From: Verrucomicrobia subdivision 6 bacterium
GTDB lineage: Bacteria; Verrucomicrobiota; Verrucomicrobiia; Methylacidiphilales; Verrucolacustridaceae
Direction: 5' to 3'
DNA: 43,303 nt
Assembly (NCBI GenBank): GCA_947441075.1
Contig: CANESK010000006.1
Coordinates: forward strand, 1 to 43,303
Shown here: one piece after another, positions 26,720-35,536 of the stretch
Layout: the number at the start of each line of letters is the position of its first letter
Position numbering within the stretch: position 1 is the first letter of the stretch
The notes under the pieces: model-generated
The model's database searches: none
Told to the model about the DNA's origin: nothing
Seen by the model: only the letters and a program-made list of their open reading frames with translations
Translations under genes and position numbers: made by a program

Positions 26720-27586
26720 TTACAGATCGAGGGTTTGGCCTTGGCGGGCGAAGGCGACTTGGACGGAAGTAGCTTGAGCGGACTTTTTAAAATCTTGCTC
26801 CATTTTGGTGAGGAAAGCATCGGAGTGGGTGGGATCAAAGTGGGTGACGAGAAGGCGATGGGCTTGGGCAGAGACGGCTTCGCGGAGGCAGAGTTGCGGG
26901 GTGCCGTGGCCCCAACCGCGGCGGTTGGGATATTCTTCTTCGGTGTACTGTCCGTCGCAGATAAGTAGATCGGTCTTTTGGGCGAGTTGGGCGAGGGGGC
27001 TTGATTTTTCGCCAGAGGGTTCGTTATCCGTAGCAAAAACAAAGGAGCGATTTTTACCATTGTTAGAGCCATCGATCCGATAGGCGAGGCAGCCTCCTGG
27101 GTGGGAGACGGCGGTGGCTTGGATGCGGAGAGAGTCGGTGCCGTCGTGGAGGATGAGTTCGTGATGGGGTTGGATTTCGTGAAAAACAATTTTGGCGCGG
27201 AGTTGAGGAAAGCCGGCGGGAAAGAAGGGTTCACTTTGTTGGGCGTGGAGTGATCGCTCGATGAGGTTGCCGGCGTGGGCGCTGGGCAAGCGGGGAGAGT
27301 AGATCTCGATGTGGACCCCTTCGTGGAAGGCGGGGGCAAAGAAGGGAAATCCTTGGAGGTGATCCCAGTGGGAGTGGGTGAAGAGAAAGGTGAATGATTT
27401 ACGGCCTGCTTTGGTCCAAGCGAGCCCAGCTTGGCGCAGACCTGAACCGGCATCGATGACGAGGAGACCCTGGGCACCCCAATCGAGGCTGAGGCAGGTG
27501 GTGTCGCCTCCGAACTCGTGGGTGGGGACATCTGCGGTGGAGGGAGAAGGGATGCTCCCGCGTGTGCCCCAGAAGTGGAGTTTCAT
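26720..27586 (-). CDS. MBL-fold metallo-hydrolase
   Basis: MKLHFWGTRGSIPSPS...GGDTTCL...LFTHSHWDHLQGFPFF. Confidence 0.92.
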   Translation of the reverse strand: MKLHFWGTRGSIPSPSTADVPTHEFGGDTTCLSLDWGAQGLLVIDAGSGLRQAGLAWTKAGRKSFTFLFTHSHWDHLQGFPFFAPAFHEGVHIEIYSPRLPSAHAGNLIERSLHAQQSEPFFPAGFPQLRAKIVFHEIQPHHELILHDGTDSLRIQATAVSHPGGCLAYRIDGSNNGKNRSFVFATDNEPSGEKSSPLAQLAQKTDLLICDGQYTEEEYPNRRGWGHGTPQLCLREAVSAQAHRLLVTHFDPTHSDAFLTKMEQDFKKSAQATSVQVAFARQGQTLDL

Positions 27587-28017
27587 ACCTCTCCTTTGTG
27601 GACGGGAAGGGGGCGGGCGAGAAGCAGGATATTTTTCCCGCCGAGGTGTTGGCGTTCGATCCGTGGGAAGGCGTGCTGCATAATCAAGGTGCCCCAACCG
27701 CCTTCGCCAATTTCCCCTGGTTTGCGGCCTGTTCCTTGGTTTGGGTCGAAAGGTTTGCCGTAATCGGTGAATTGAAAAATGAGTTCATGAGTAGTTTTTT
27801 CGATTTCCATGAGAACTTTGCCTTGGCGTCCTCCGTAGGAGTGTAGATGAATATTGACGAGGGCTTCGTCGACTGCGGCGAGAATCTGGCCAGCTTCGAG
27901 GACAGAAAAACCAGCGGAGAGAGCCCATTTATCGGCGAGAGCGCGGAGGCCTTCAAGGCGGGGTGGTAGGAGATCGATTTCGATCAAGGAAGCAAGAGGA
28001 GAAGAAACCTCGGGCAC
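27583..28017 (-). CDS. RsbW/SpoIIAB-like serine-kinase-type HATPase
   Basis: AVDEALVNIHLHSYGG N-box, FTDYGKPFDP G1-like, GEGGWGTLIMQ G2-like; overlaps MBL start by 4 bp. Confidence 0.87.
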   Translation of the reverse strand: MPEVSSPLASLIEIDLLPPRLEGLRALADKWALSAGFSVLEAGQILAAVDEALVNIHLHSYGGRQGKVLMEIEKTTHELIFQFTDYGKPFDPNQGTGRKPGEIGEGGWGTLIMQHAFPRIERQHLGGKNILLLARPLPVHKGEV

Positions 28018-28028
28018 AGGGACCTTGG

Positions 28029-28733
28029 TTAGTCGTTCGGAATGGGGCCGGGAATGGGTTTATCGCTTTCGAGGATCTGCTCTTCGGTGGGGAGTCGAGG
28101 GACAGGCCCACCCCAGACAAGGCGCCAAGGTTTCCGCGCGACGGTGCCGACAAAAGTTTTTCCGTAGGTGGCGATGACTTTCATATTTTCGAGCACGTTG
28201 CGGAGATCAAGAATGGCCTTATTGATGGCCGAATCATTTTTGGTAAGGAGGGTATTAACGCCGTCGAGCAGCTCTTTGCCAGAGGTCATGACTTGATCGA
28301 GGGAGGCCATCCGCTTGGCGTAAAGAATAGTGTCAGGAGGTAGGGTAGGATTATCGATGGGGCCGGGTTCGAGGTTGAGGTACTTTTCGGAAAGGATGGT
28401 GTCGGAGGTGATGGAGGCGGTGGAGCCGACACGAAGGGTGGGCAGTTCATGGCGCACCTCGACGAGGACACGAATGGCGCAGCCAGGGGATTCGTTGCGG
28501 CGCTGCTCATCGGTGAGCATTTGCACTTTACGGATTCTCCCCGCGATTGCGCCTGCGTAACGAAATTCGGCTTGGCGGTCGAGTCCCACGGCGGTGGGGA
28601 GATCGACGGTGAGGATGGCTTTGGGCTTATTGAAGTTGGCGCCTGAGATGGCAAAGGAGAGGGCGGTGAGCAGGACGAGACTGCAAACGATGACGGCAGC
28701 AGCGATGAGAAAGTCGGAGCGGAAAGGTTTCAT
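28029..28733 (-). CDS. mlaD: MlaD/MCE-domain protein
   Basis: N-terminal TM then AVGLDRQAEFRYAGAIAGRIRKVQ and SDTILSEKYLNLEPG MCE motifs. Confidence 0.85.
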   Translation of the reverse strand: MKPFRSDFLIAAAVIVCSLVLLTALSFAISGANFNKPKAILTVDLPTAVGLDRQAEFRYAGAIAGRIRKVQMLTDEQRRNESPGCAIRVLVEVRHELPTLRVGSTASITSDTILSEKYLNLEPGPIDNPTLPPDTILYAKRMASLDQVMTSGKELLDGVNTLLTKNDSAINKAILDLRNVLENMKVIATYGKTFVGTVARKPWRLVWGGPVPRLPTEEQILESDKPIPGPIPND

Positions 28734-28750
28734 GGTATGCGGAGATCTAT

Positions 28751-29596
28751 TCAGCCGTCTCCGAGGAGATGTTTCAAGTAATCATCTTGGGATAGGCGGA
28801 AGGGGATCGGGCCATCGGCTTCGCCGCGGATGAACTGTTGCAAAAAGGGGTCTGGGTTAGCCTTGATTTCTGCGGGGGTACCCTCGGCGACGATTTCACC
28901 TTGGCGGGATCCGCTCCCGAGCATGAGCATGCGTGTGGCGATGCGGAAGCAGCTGGTCATATCGTGACTGACGACAACGGCGGTGACGCCGATCTTGCGT
29001 GTGCTATCGAGGGTTAACTGGTCGACTACGGCGGTCATAACGGGGTCAAGGCCCGAGGTGGGCTCGTCGCTGAAAAGGAGTTCGGGATCGAGAGCGAGGG
29101 CGCGGGCGAGGCCGACTCGTTTGCGCATCCCTCCACTGATTTCGGAGGGTTTAAAATTTTCAAAGCCGGTGAGACCAACAAGTTCGAGCTTCATTTTAAC
29201 AACCATTTCGATGAGGGAGGGATCGACTTGGCTATGTTCTTGAAGGGGGAGGGCAATATTTTCACCGACGGTCATGGATTGGAAAAGGGCTCCGAACTGG
29301 AAGTTCATACCGAAGCGGAGGCGAATGCGATCGAGTTCTTGGGGAGAGGCGGTTGTAATATCTTCTCCAAAGATATGTACACTGCCAGAGGTGGGTCTTT
29401 GCGCGCCAATGAGAATGCGCAGAAGGGTAGTTTTCCCGCAACCGCTACCTCCCATGATGACAAAGGTTTCGCCTTTGCGGACTTGAAAGTTGATTCCATT
29501 GAGGACAGGGCGCTTGCCGTAGACTTGAACGAGATTCTTGACCTCGAGGATTATGTCGCTGGGTGGATTTTTACTGGTGCTGGTGGTGGATTTCAT
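28751..29596 (-). CDS. mlaF: MlaF-type ABC transporter ATPase
   Basis: MGGSGCGKTTLLR Walker A, ISGGMRKRVGLARAL, LLFSDEPTSGLDP. Confidence 0.94.
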   Translation of the reverse strand: MKSTTSTSKNPPSDIILEVKNLVQVYGKRPVLNGINFQVRKGETFVIMGGSGCGKTTLLRILIGAQRPTSGSVHIFGEDITTASPQELDRIRLRFGMNFQFGALFQSMTVGENIALPLQEHSQVDPSLIEMVVKMKLELVGLTGFENFKPSEISGGMRKRVGLARALALDPELLFSDEPTSGLDPVMTAVVDQLTLDSTRKIGVTAVVVSHDMTSCFRIATRMLMLGSGSRQGEIVAEGTPAEIKANPDPFLQQFIRGEADGPIPFRLSQDDYLKHLLGDG

Positions 29597-30369
29597 AGTA
29601 CGAAAAAGAAAAGGCCGGTGAGAAGGGCATCGGCGATAATGATCCAAAGAATAGCGTAGACGACGGCGTTAGTGGTGGCCCGACCGACCCCATCGGCGCC
29701 ACCTTCGACACTGAGGCCTTGGTAGCAGGCGGTGGTGATGAGGATGTGTGCAAAAACAACACTTTTAATTAAACCGGAGTAAAGGTCCCAGAGTTCAGGG
29801 CGGTGGACGGCGTGCTCGATGAAGAAGGAGGTAGTCATTCCTAGGGTGCTGGCGCAGACGGCCCATCCACCTGCAAGACCGACACAGTTTCCGAAAATGG
29901 TCAGGCAGGGGAGCATGATCATCAGGGCGATGTAACGCGGGATGACAAGGTAACGGACGGGGGGGATGGCCATGACGCGGAGGGCTTCGATCTCTTCATT
30001 GACTTTCATCGTCCCGATCTCGGCTGCGACAGCGGAGCCGCTGCGCCCGACGACGATGATGGCGATAAGGAGGGGACCGAGTTCGCGCATGAGGCTGAGG
30101 GAGACGAGATCGGGAATAAAGGAGTTTGCTCCCAGTTTCCCGAGTTCGGTGGAGCTCTGCATGGCAAGGATGAAGCCAACACTCAGGGCAACGAGGCTTG
30201 CCATGGGCAAGGCTTGCACGCCGATGCGGATCATTTGGCGAAGAATCTCAGAGGGGACAAGGACGTCGCGACGGGTTAGGCCGTAGAGGATCCAGCCAAA
30301 AATTCTGACGTTGAGAAGGCCGTATCCATTGCCCTCGACATTGAGGAGAGTCTGGAGAGAGAACTTCAA
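29593..30369 (-). CDS. mlaE: MlaE-type ABC transporter permease
   Basis: ELGPLLIAIIVVGRSGSAVAAEIGTMKVNEEIEALRVM. Confidence 0.95.
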   Translation of the reverse strand: MKFSLQTLLNVEGNGYGLLNVRIFGWILYGLTRRDVLVPSEILRQMIRIGVQALPMASLVALSVGFILAMQSSTELGKLGANSFIPDLVSLSLMRELGPLLIAIIVVGRSGSAVAAEIGTMKVNEEIEALRVMAIPPVRYLVIPRYIALMIMLPCLTIFGNCVGLAGGWAVCASTLGMTTSFFIEHAVHRPELWDLYSGLIKSVVFAHILITTACYQGLSVEGGADGVGRATTNAVVYAILWIIIADALLTGLFFFVL

Positions 30370-30713
30370 GGGGTGCCGCCGGTGAGAAACTTCTGAGCCG
30401 ATGCCTGATCGGCAAAGATGGAGAAGACTTCGCTCAAGCGCATAAGATCAAAGGAGCTTCGGACTCGGGAGGAGAGGGAACAGAGGGCAAACTTGCCGGA
30501 GTAGGAGCGGGCGCTCTGGTAGTACTCGATGAGAGTGGCAAGGCCTGAGGAGTCGATGTAGGCGACCGCGGTGAAATCGAGGAGGAGCTGTGGGGTTTTT
30601 GCTTTAGCCTTATCGCGTAAAATAGTGCGGAGGGCGGGCGAGTGATTTAAATCGATTTCGCCTGAGACGACTAGAATGAGGAGCGAACTCTCGGTTGTTT
30701 CTTTAATCTCCAT
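30366..30713 (-). CDS. STAS-domain anti-sigma factor antagonist-like / MlaB-like protein
   Basis: VSGEIDLNHSPALR, FTAVAYIDSSGLATLIE; overlaps mlaE start by 4 bp. Confidence 0.9.
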   Translation of the reverse strand: MEIKETTESSLLILVVSGEIDLNHSPALRTILRDKAKAKTPQLLLDFTAVAYIDSSGLATLIEYYQSARSYSGKFALCSLSSRVRSSFDLMRLSEVFSIFADQASAQKFLTGGTP

Positions 30714-30808
30714 GACGGTTTAACCATAACGGATAGGATCGTCCTGCCCAAGCGCAAAGGAGGACTATTTCACTGGTCGAAAGAGAGGTTTGGGGACAAT
30801 CTTTTTGA

Positions 30809-31300
30809 TTGATGAATCTTTTAAAAATATTTCAAACCCCACCAATGGACTCTCAACTACAAATTGTTTCGGGAGTTCCTGTATTTCGGGAGTGTACTCG
30901 GACCGAGTTAGAGGCCTTACGGTTGCATCTTCACGAACGGAAATTTCTTGCAGGGGAAATCGTTTTTGATGAAGGGGAACAAGGGGAAGGTATGTATGTG
31001 GTGATCAGCGGAAAGTTGCGCGCCACCCGCAAGGGCCTCTTAAAGAAAAAGACCTTGGGAAATATCGCCGTGGGAGAGTGTTTTGGCGAGATGGCGTTAT
31101 TGGAGGCTGGACCGAGAGTGGCCACGGTGGTTGCCGAGGAGGCGACTACTGTGCTGGCGATGTTTCGCCCTGAACTGGTTCAGCTAGCTGAATCACGTCC
31201 ACGTTTGGGGTACAAAATTGCTCGAGGGGTTGCCCTGGTGATGGAAGCCCGCTTGCGGCGAATTGCCGAGGGACAACCTGAGGAGGTTGCGGCTACGTGA
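30809..31300 (+). CDS. Cyclic nucleotide-binding-domain (Crp/Fnr-type cap) protein without DNA-binding domain
   Basis: GEIVFDEGEQGEGMYVVISGKL...GECFGEMALLEAGPRVATVVA. Confidence 0.87.
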   Translation: MMNLLKIFQTPPMDSQLQIVSGVPVFRECTRTELEALRLHLHERKFLAGEIVFDEGEQGEGMYVVISGKLRATRKGLLKKKTLGNIAVGECFGEMALLEAGPRVATVVAEEATTVLAMFRPELVQLAESRPRLGYKIARGVALVMEARLRRIAEGQPEEVAAT

Positions 31301-32451
31301 AGGATGAGTTTCCTACCGAGAGATCCCTCGAACACCCGATTATTTGGGTAGCGGTGATTGCGGGGGCCCTTGGTTCGATTATTTTACTAAACGCGGTGGC
31401 CTGGTTGGCCTTTCCTCTGGTTCTGGCCATCGTACTTTATTATTTGGTGCAGCCCCTTCTCCAGCGGTTGCAACTGTCGGGGGTCACGCCGAACCAAGCC
31501 CTAGGAATATTTTTAGGGGCTGCCACAATTTTGACTTTGATCGCGTCGGTCACCATTCTTCCGGCTCTCTTTAATTCTCTGGCCGATCTGCAGAATCAAC
31601 TTCCGGACTACTGGGTCCGCCTGCAGTCGGTTTTGCATAACAACCTGTTGGCGATTGAGGGGCGGTTTCACTTTGCGAAAAAGGCAGGTTTGGCGGATGG
31701 GTTGCAGGGGCAGATTGATCAATTTGTGGCGGGATCAGGGAAAGCCTATCTGGCCGACTCGATTCTTTTTCTGGTTCACTGGTTGCCGAGTCTTTTGCTG
31801 GTGCCGTTTTTGACTTTTTTCTTCCTGCGGGATGGAACCGCGTTTCATCGTTTAATTTTGCGGGCGGTGCCGAACGCTTTCTTTGAGAAAACTCTTCTCT
31901 TGTTTGATCGGATGGATGGGCAGATGCGCGCGTACTTTCGTGGTATGTTTGGACTGACGTTGTTGGACACAGTAAGTTTGGGGTTGGGCTTGTGGTTTCT
32001 TGGTCATGGGGCAGGGGTTTTTGGTTTTTGGGATGCGATGCTGTTGGGGTTAATTTGTGCAGTTTTCGCTTGGGTTCCGTACGTGGGATCGGCCCTCGGT
32101 GGGTTGGTGGCGGTGGCGACGTGTGCGGTCAAGGCGCCTAACGAAGGGGGGTTACTTTTCTCGGTTGTGCTTCTTTTTCTGGGAGTTCGGTTGTTGGATG
32201 AGTTTGTCTACACGCCGATGACGGTGGGGCGAGCTCTGCGAATGCATCCTTTGATTACGGTGATGATGATTTTTTCAGGGGGTATGTTGGGTGGGGTCTA
32301 TGGACTACTTTTAGCCATGCCCCTGATTGGGATTTTTATGGTGTTGGGGCAGATGTATGGAGAAATCTGGTTTGACCCACGACTTCGGGCGCGGCAACAG
32401 GCACGCAATCTCTTAGAAAAGAGATTGGCTTCCAAAGACTTGGAGCTTTGA
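31297..32451 (+). CDS. AI-2E/PerM family transporter
   Basis: Multi-TM, LLVPFLTFFFLRDG, VPYVGSALGG; GTGA overlap with previous gene. Confidence 0.9.
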   Translation: MKDEFPTERSLEHPIIWVAVIAGALGSIILLNAVAWLAFPLVLAIVLYYLVQPLLQRLQLSGVTPNQALGIFLGAATILTLIASVTILPALFNSLADLQNQLPDYWVRLQSVLHNNLLAIEGRFHFAKKAGLADGLQGQIDQFVAGSGKAYLADSILFLVHWLPSLLLVPFLTFFFLRDGTAFHRLILRAVPNAFFEKTLLLFDRMDGQMRAYFRGMFGLTLLDTVSLGLGLWFLGHGAGVFGFWDAMLLGLICAVFAWVPYVGSALGGLVAVATCAVKAPNEGGLLFSVVLLFLGVRLLDEFVYTPMTVGRALRMHPLITVMMIFSGGMLGGVYGLLLAMPLIGIFMVLGQMYGEIWFDPRLRARQQARNLLEKRLASKDLEL

Positions 32452-32513
32452 CCTAGGCTGATTGACTCGGCGGGAAACTTGCCCCCCGTGGATGGTCTAG
32501 GGCAGAATGCGGC

Positions 32514-32840
32514 ATGGCAAAATCCAAGACCAAAAAAGCGACCCGGAAGGGGACAGCATCCAAGGTAACCCACGACATTCGTGAGGTGATCTCTCATGCG
32601 GAGGAACTGCTGCAGGCCACGGCGGGCGACCTAGGAGAAAAGGCACGGGAGGTGCGCGCCCAGTTGACTCACAAACTGGAAGCGGCGCGGGAAAAATTTA
32701 AGAACATCGATGATGTGAAAGAGGCTGCAGAAGAGGGAATGAAGGAAGCGGATCGTGTGATTCGCAAGCATCCCTACGAGTCGGTCGGCGTTGCTTTGGT
32801 AGCGGGACTGGTTTTGGGGGCATTGTTGAGTCGTCGCTAA
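32514..32840 (+). CDS. DUF883/ElaB-YqjD-like membrane-anchored protein
   Basis: Helical middle, HPYESVGVALVAGLVLGALLSRR C-terminal motif. Confidence 0.88.
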   Translation: MAKSKTKKATRKGTASKVTHDIREVISHAEELLQATAGDLGEKAREVRAQLTHKLEAAREKFKNIDDVKEAAEEGMKEADRVIRKHPYESVGVALVAGLVLGALLSRR

Positions 32841-32855
32841 AGAGAATACTATTTT

Positions 32856-33221
32856 ATGATTTCTGCTCTTCGTGATTTAGCACTGACTTCGGTCAAAATG
32901 GTGGAAGAGAGGCTTCGTCTTCTTGGAGCGGAGCTTCAGGAGGAAAAGTGGCGGGCGGTGGAGGCGATTCTTTGGCTGGCGGTGGCGCTTGGTCTGGGAA
33001 CGTTGGCCTTGCTGGTAGCCTCCTTGGCGGTGGTGCTTTCGGTATGGCCTGATCCTCAGGCAAGAATTTTGGCGCTGGTTGGTTTGGCTTTGCTCTATGG
33101 GTTGGGCGCGCTGGCCGCTTATCTACGGATGCGAAAACGGATCCAAGGGGAGGGTCTACCTTTTTCCGATACGGTGGCAGAATTCCAGAGGGACCGGGAA
33201 TGGTTGAGCTCGCGGCGCTGA
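32856..33221 (+). CDS. Phage-holin-superfamily / YqjE-like membrane protein
   Basis: VEERLRLLGAELQEEKWR then two TM helices; directly after DUF883 gene. Confidence 0.8.
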   Translation: MISALRDLALTSVKMVEERLRLLGAELQEEKWRAVEAILWLAVALGLGTLALLVASLAVVLSVWPDPQARILALVGLALLYGLGALAAYLRMRKRIQGEGLPFSDTVAEFQRDREWLSSRR

Positions 33222-33508
33222 CTCAGGCTCGGGCGACTCGCCTGGCTTGTCAGGCCTCCTCTCGGAGAGCGGGCTGGGAGTTCCGTCGTGCCTGTGCGGG
33301 GGCGGCCTCGATCGGTGAATGGATCGACGGAGGCGAGAATGTTTTGCGCCTAGGGAGCCAGTGGGGTGGGCTGGGAATGGCGGCGGCTTCTCTTTTTTAT
33401 CCTGGGAAAAAAGTAGCGGGTCATGGAGTGGGCCTTGGCCGCAAGCTGTTGGCGGGCGTTCGGCTGTGCCAACAAATCTCGCAACTCTGGTCGCGCCGAC
33501 AGGGTTGA
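33200..33508 (+). CDS. Hypothetical protein, third gene of a yqjD-yqjE-like cassette
   Basis: ATG overlaps end of the YqjE-like gene, ends 20 bp before proB. Confidence 0.5.
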   Translation: MVELAALTQARATRLACQASSRRAGWEFRRACAGAASIGEWIDGGENVLRLGSQWGGLGMAAASLFYPGKKVAGHGVGLGRKLLAGVRLCQQISQLWSRRQG

Positions 33509-33527
33509 ATCGACCTCAGGGCATTTG

Positions 33528-34295
33528 ATGAGAGTCGTCATTAAAATTGGCAGTAGCCTCCTGGCGGCAGAAAAAGGGGGACTAGCGCATGGGCAGATGC
33601 GGCGTTGGGCGAAGCAGATTGCGGCTCTGCGTCGTGCCGGGCATGAGGTGATTTTGGTTAGTTCTGGGGCGATTCGCGCGGGTATGCAGGCTTTGGCCTT
33701 GCGCCAGCGTCCGACTTCACGCCCTGAGATGCAGGCCTGTGCCACAATCGGCCAACCCCTTTTAATGAAGGCGTATGGAGCGGCCTTAGCGCCTTATGGT
33801 TTTGTGGTAGCCCAGATTCTTCTAACGTCGTGGGATCTGGATAGTCGGCGGATCTATGCGAATACCCGAGCCACTTTGCATACTTTGCTCCAACTGAAGA
33901 AGTGCGTGCCTATTTTCAACGAGAACGATGCTCTCTCTTTTGAAGAGATTGCTTTGCTCAACGCCTTCGGGGATAACGACCGCCTCTCGGCGCATGTGGC
34001 GATCCTTGCTCGGGCCGATCGACTGGTGATTTTAACCGATGCGCCTGGCTTGATGAGTCAACCGGACGGGACTGGCCATTTGATTCGGCGGGTGAAGAAA
34101 ATCGACGCGGCAACTTTGGCCTGTGCGGGTGGGGCAGGGAGTGTCGGTTCTGTGGGTGGAATGCTCTCGAAGCTTGAGGCAGCAAGACTGGCGATGAGCC
34201 GAGGCATTCCGGTGGTGATTGCGGATGGGCGAGAGACCGATGTTATTCGGAAGAGTGTTCTACGGGTGCCTCCGGGAACTTGGGTCGCCAAATGA
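33528..34295 (+). CDS. proB: Glutamate 5-kinase without PUA domain
   Basis: MRVVIKIGSSLLA, VSSGAIRAGM, NENDALS, FGDNDRLSA, VGGMLSKLEAA. Confidence 0.94.
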   Translation: MRVVIKIGSSLLAAEKGGLAHGQMRRWAKQIAALRRAGHEVILVSSGAIRAGMQALALRQRPTSRPEMQACATIGQPLLMKAYGAALAPYGFVVAQILLTSWDLDSRRIYANTRATLHTLLQLKKCVPIFNENDALSFEEIALLNAFGDNDRLSAHVAILARADRLVILTDAPGLMSQPDGTGHLIRRVKKIDAATLACAGGAGSVGSVGGMLSKLEAARLAMSRGIPVVIADGRETDVIRKSVLRVPPGTWVAK

Positions 34296-35536
34296 GCACG
34301 GTGGCGGATCTGGCCGACCGCGCGAAAGTTGCTTCTCGTTCCTTGGCCCGTCTTTCTACGAAAAAAAAGAATGCTCTTTTGTTGGCGGTGGCAGAACAGT
34401 TGGAGGCACGAGAGAAAGAGATTCTCCAAGCCAATCGGGGAGATGTGCAGGCCGCGAAAGAGACGGGACTATCTGGGGCTTTACTGGATCGGCTGGAGTT
34501 GAATCCGAAACGATTTGCAGAGATGGTCGAAGGCGTAAGAAAGGTGGCGGCCTTGTCTGATCCGGTGGGGGAAGTGCTCCGAAAATGGAAGCAGCCGAAT
34601 GGATTGGAGATTTCTAAGATTCGAGTACCGCTAGGGCTGATTGGAATTATTTATGAGTCACGGCCGAATGTGACGGTGGACAGTGCGGTTCTCTGCCTGA
34701 AAACGGGCAACGCAACTTTGCTTCGCGGAGGAAGGGAAGCGAAGGCAAGCAACCGTGCTTTAGCTAGTGCCTTGAGTGAGGCGGCGCTGAAGCTGGGGCT
34801 ACCAGCAGAGATTGTGGCTTTGGTGGAAAACGAGGGGAGGGAGAGTATTCCTGAGATGTGTCGACTGGAGGGAGTGCTGGACCTGCTCATTCCGCGAGGA
34901 GGACCGGGATTGATCCAGACCGTGCTGGAACATGCCCGAGTTCCGGTGATTCAACATGCGGACGGGGTTTGTCATATTTTCGTCCACGCTGCAGCGGATC
35001 CTGCCATGGCGGAGGCGATTACGATCAACGCCAAGTGTCAGCGGCCGGCGACTTGCAATGCCGCAGAAACTCTTTTGGTCGATCGGCAGGGGGCAGAAAA
35101 AATTCTACCTCGATTAGTCAAGGCACTCCGAGGCCAAGGGGTGAAGCTTTTCGGAGATGAGGCGGCCTCGAAGGCGGCGGGAGAAAAGTTAGTCGTGCCT
35201 GAAAGCTGGAAGAGGGAGTATCTCGATTTGACCATGGCCATTCGGGTGGTGGATGGAGTGGAGGGAGCGCTAGAGCATTTAGAAAAATACGGGAGCCATC
35301 ATTCGGACGCGATCATCACGGAAGATCGGGAAGCAGCGGAGCAGTTTTTGCAGGGAGCGGATTCTGCGGCGGTTTATTGGAATGCCTCGACCCGCTTTAC
35401 GGATGGGGCGGAGTTTGGCTTTGGAGCGGAAATTGGCATCAGCACAGGTAAAATTCATGCCCGAGGGCCGATGGGGCTGGAGGAGTTAACTTCCTATAAA
35501 TACATGGTCACTGGACGAGGGCAGTTGCGGAAGTGA
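34292..35536 (+). CDS. proA: Gamma-glutamyl phosphate reductase
   Basis: IRVPLGLIGIIYESRPNVTVD, GNATLLRGGREA, GFGAEIGISTGKIHARGPMGLEELTSYKY; ATGA overlap with proB. Confidence 0.96.
   Translation: MSTVADLADRAKVASRSLARLSTKKKNALLLAVAEQLEAREKEILQANRGDVQAAKETGLSGALLDRLELNPKRFAEMVEGVRKVAALSDPVGEVLRKWKQPNGLEISKIRVPLGLIGIIYESRPNVTVDSAVLCLKTGNATLLRGGREAKASNRALASALSEAALKLGLPAEIVALVENEGRESIPEMCRLEGVLDLLIPRGGPGLIQTVLEHARVPVIQHADGVCHIFVHAAADPAMAEAITINAKCQRPATCNAAETLLVDRQGAEKILPRLVKALRGQGVKLFGDEAASKAAGEKLVVPESWKREYLDLTMAIRVVDGVEGALEHLEKYGSHHSDAIITEDREAAEQFLQGADSAAVYWNASTRFTDGAEFGFGAEIGISTGKIHARGPMGLEELTSYKYMVTGRGQLRK

Noticed and set aside
27583-30713. General stress sigma-factor regulatory locus
   Set aside because: STAS and RsbW-like proteins are present, but no sigma factor or PP2C phosphatase is in the neighbourhood; the Mla context is a better fit.
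32856-33221. Prophage remnant suggested by a phage-holin-superfamily protein
   Set aside because: The DUF883-YqjE-like pair is a common chromosomal cassette; no other phage genes are present.
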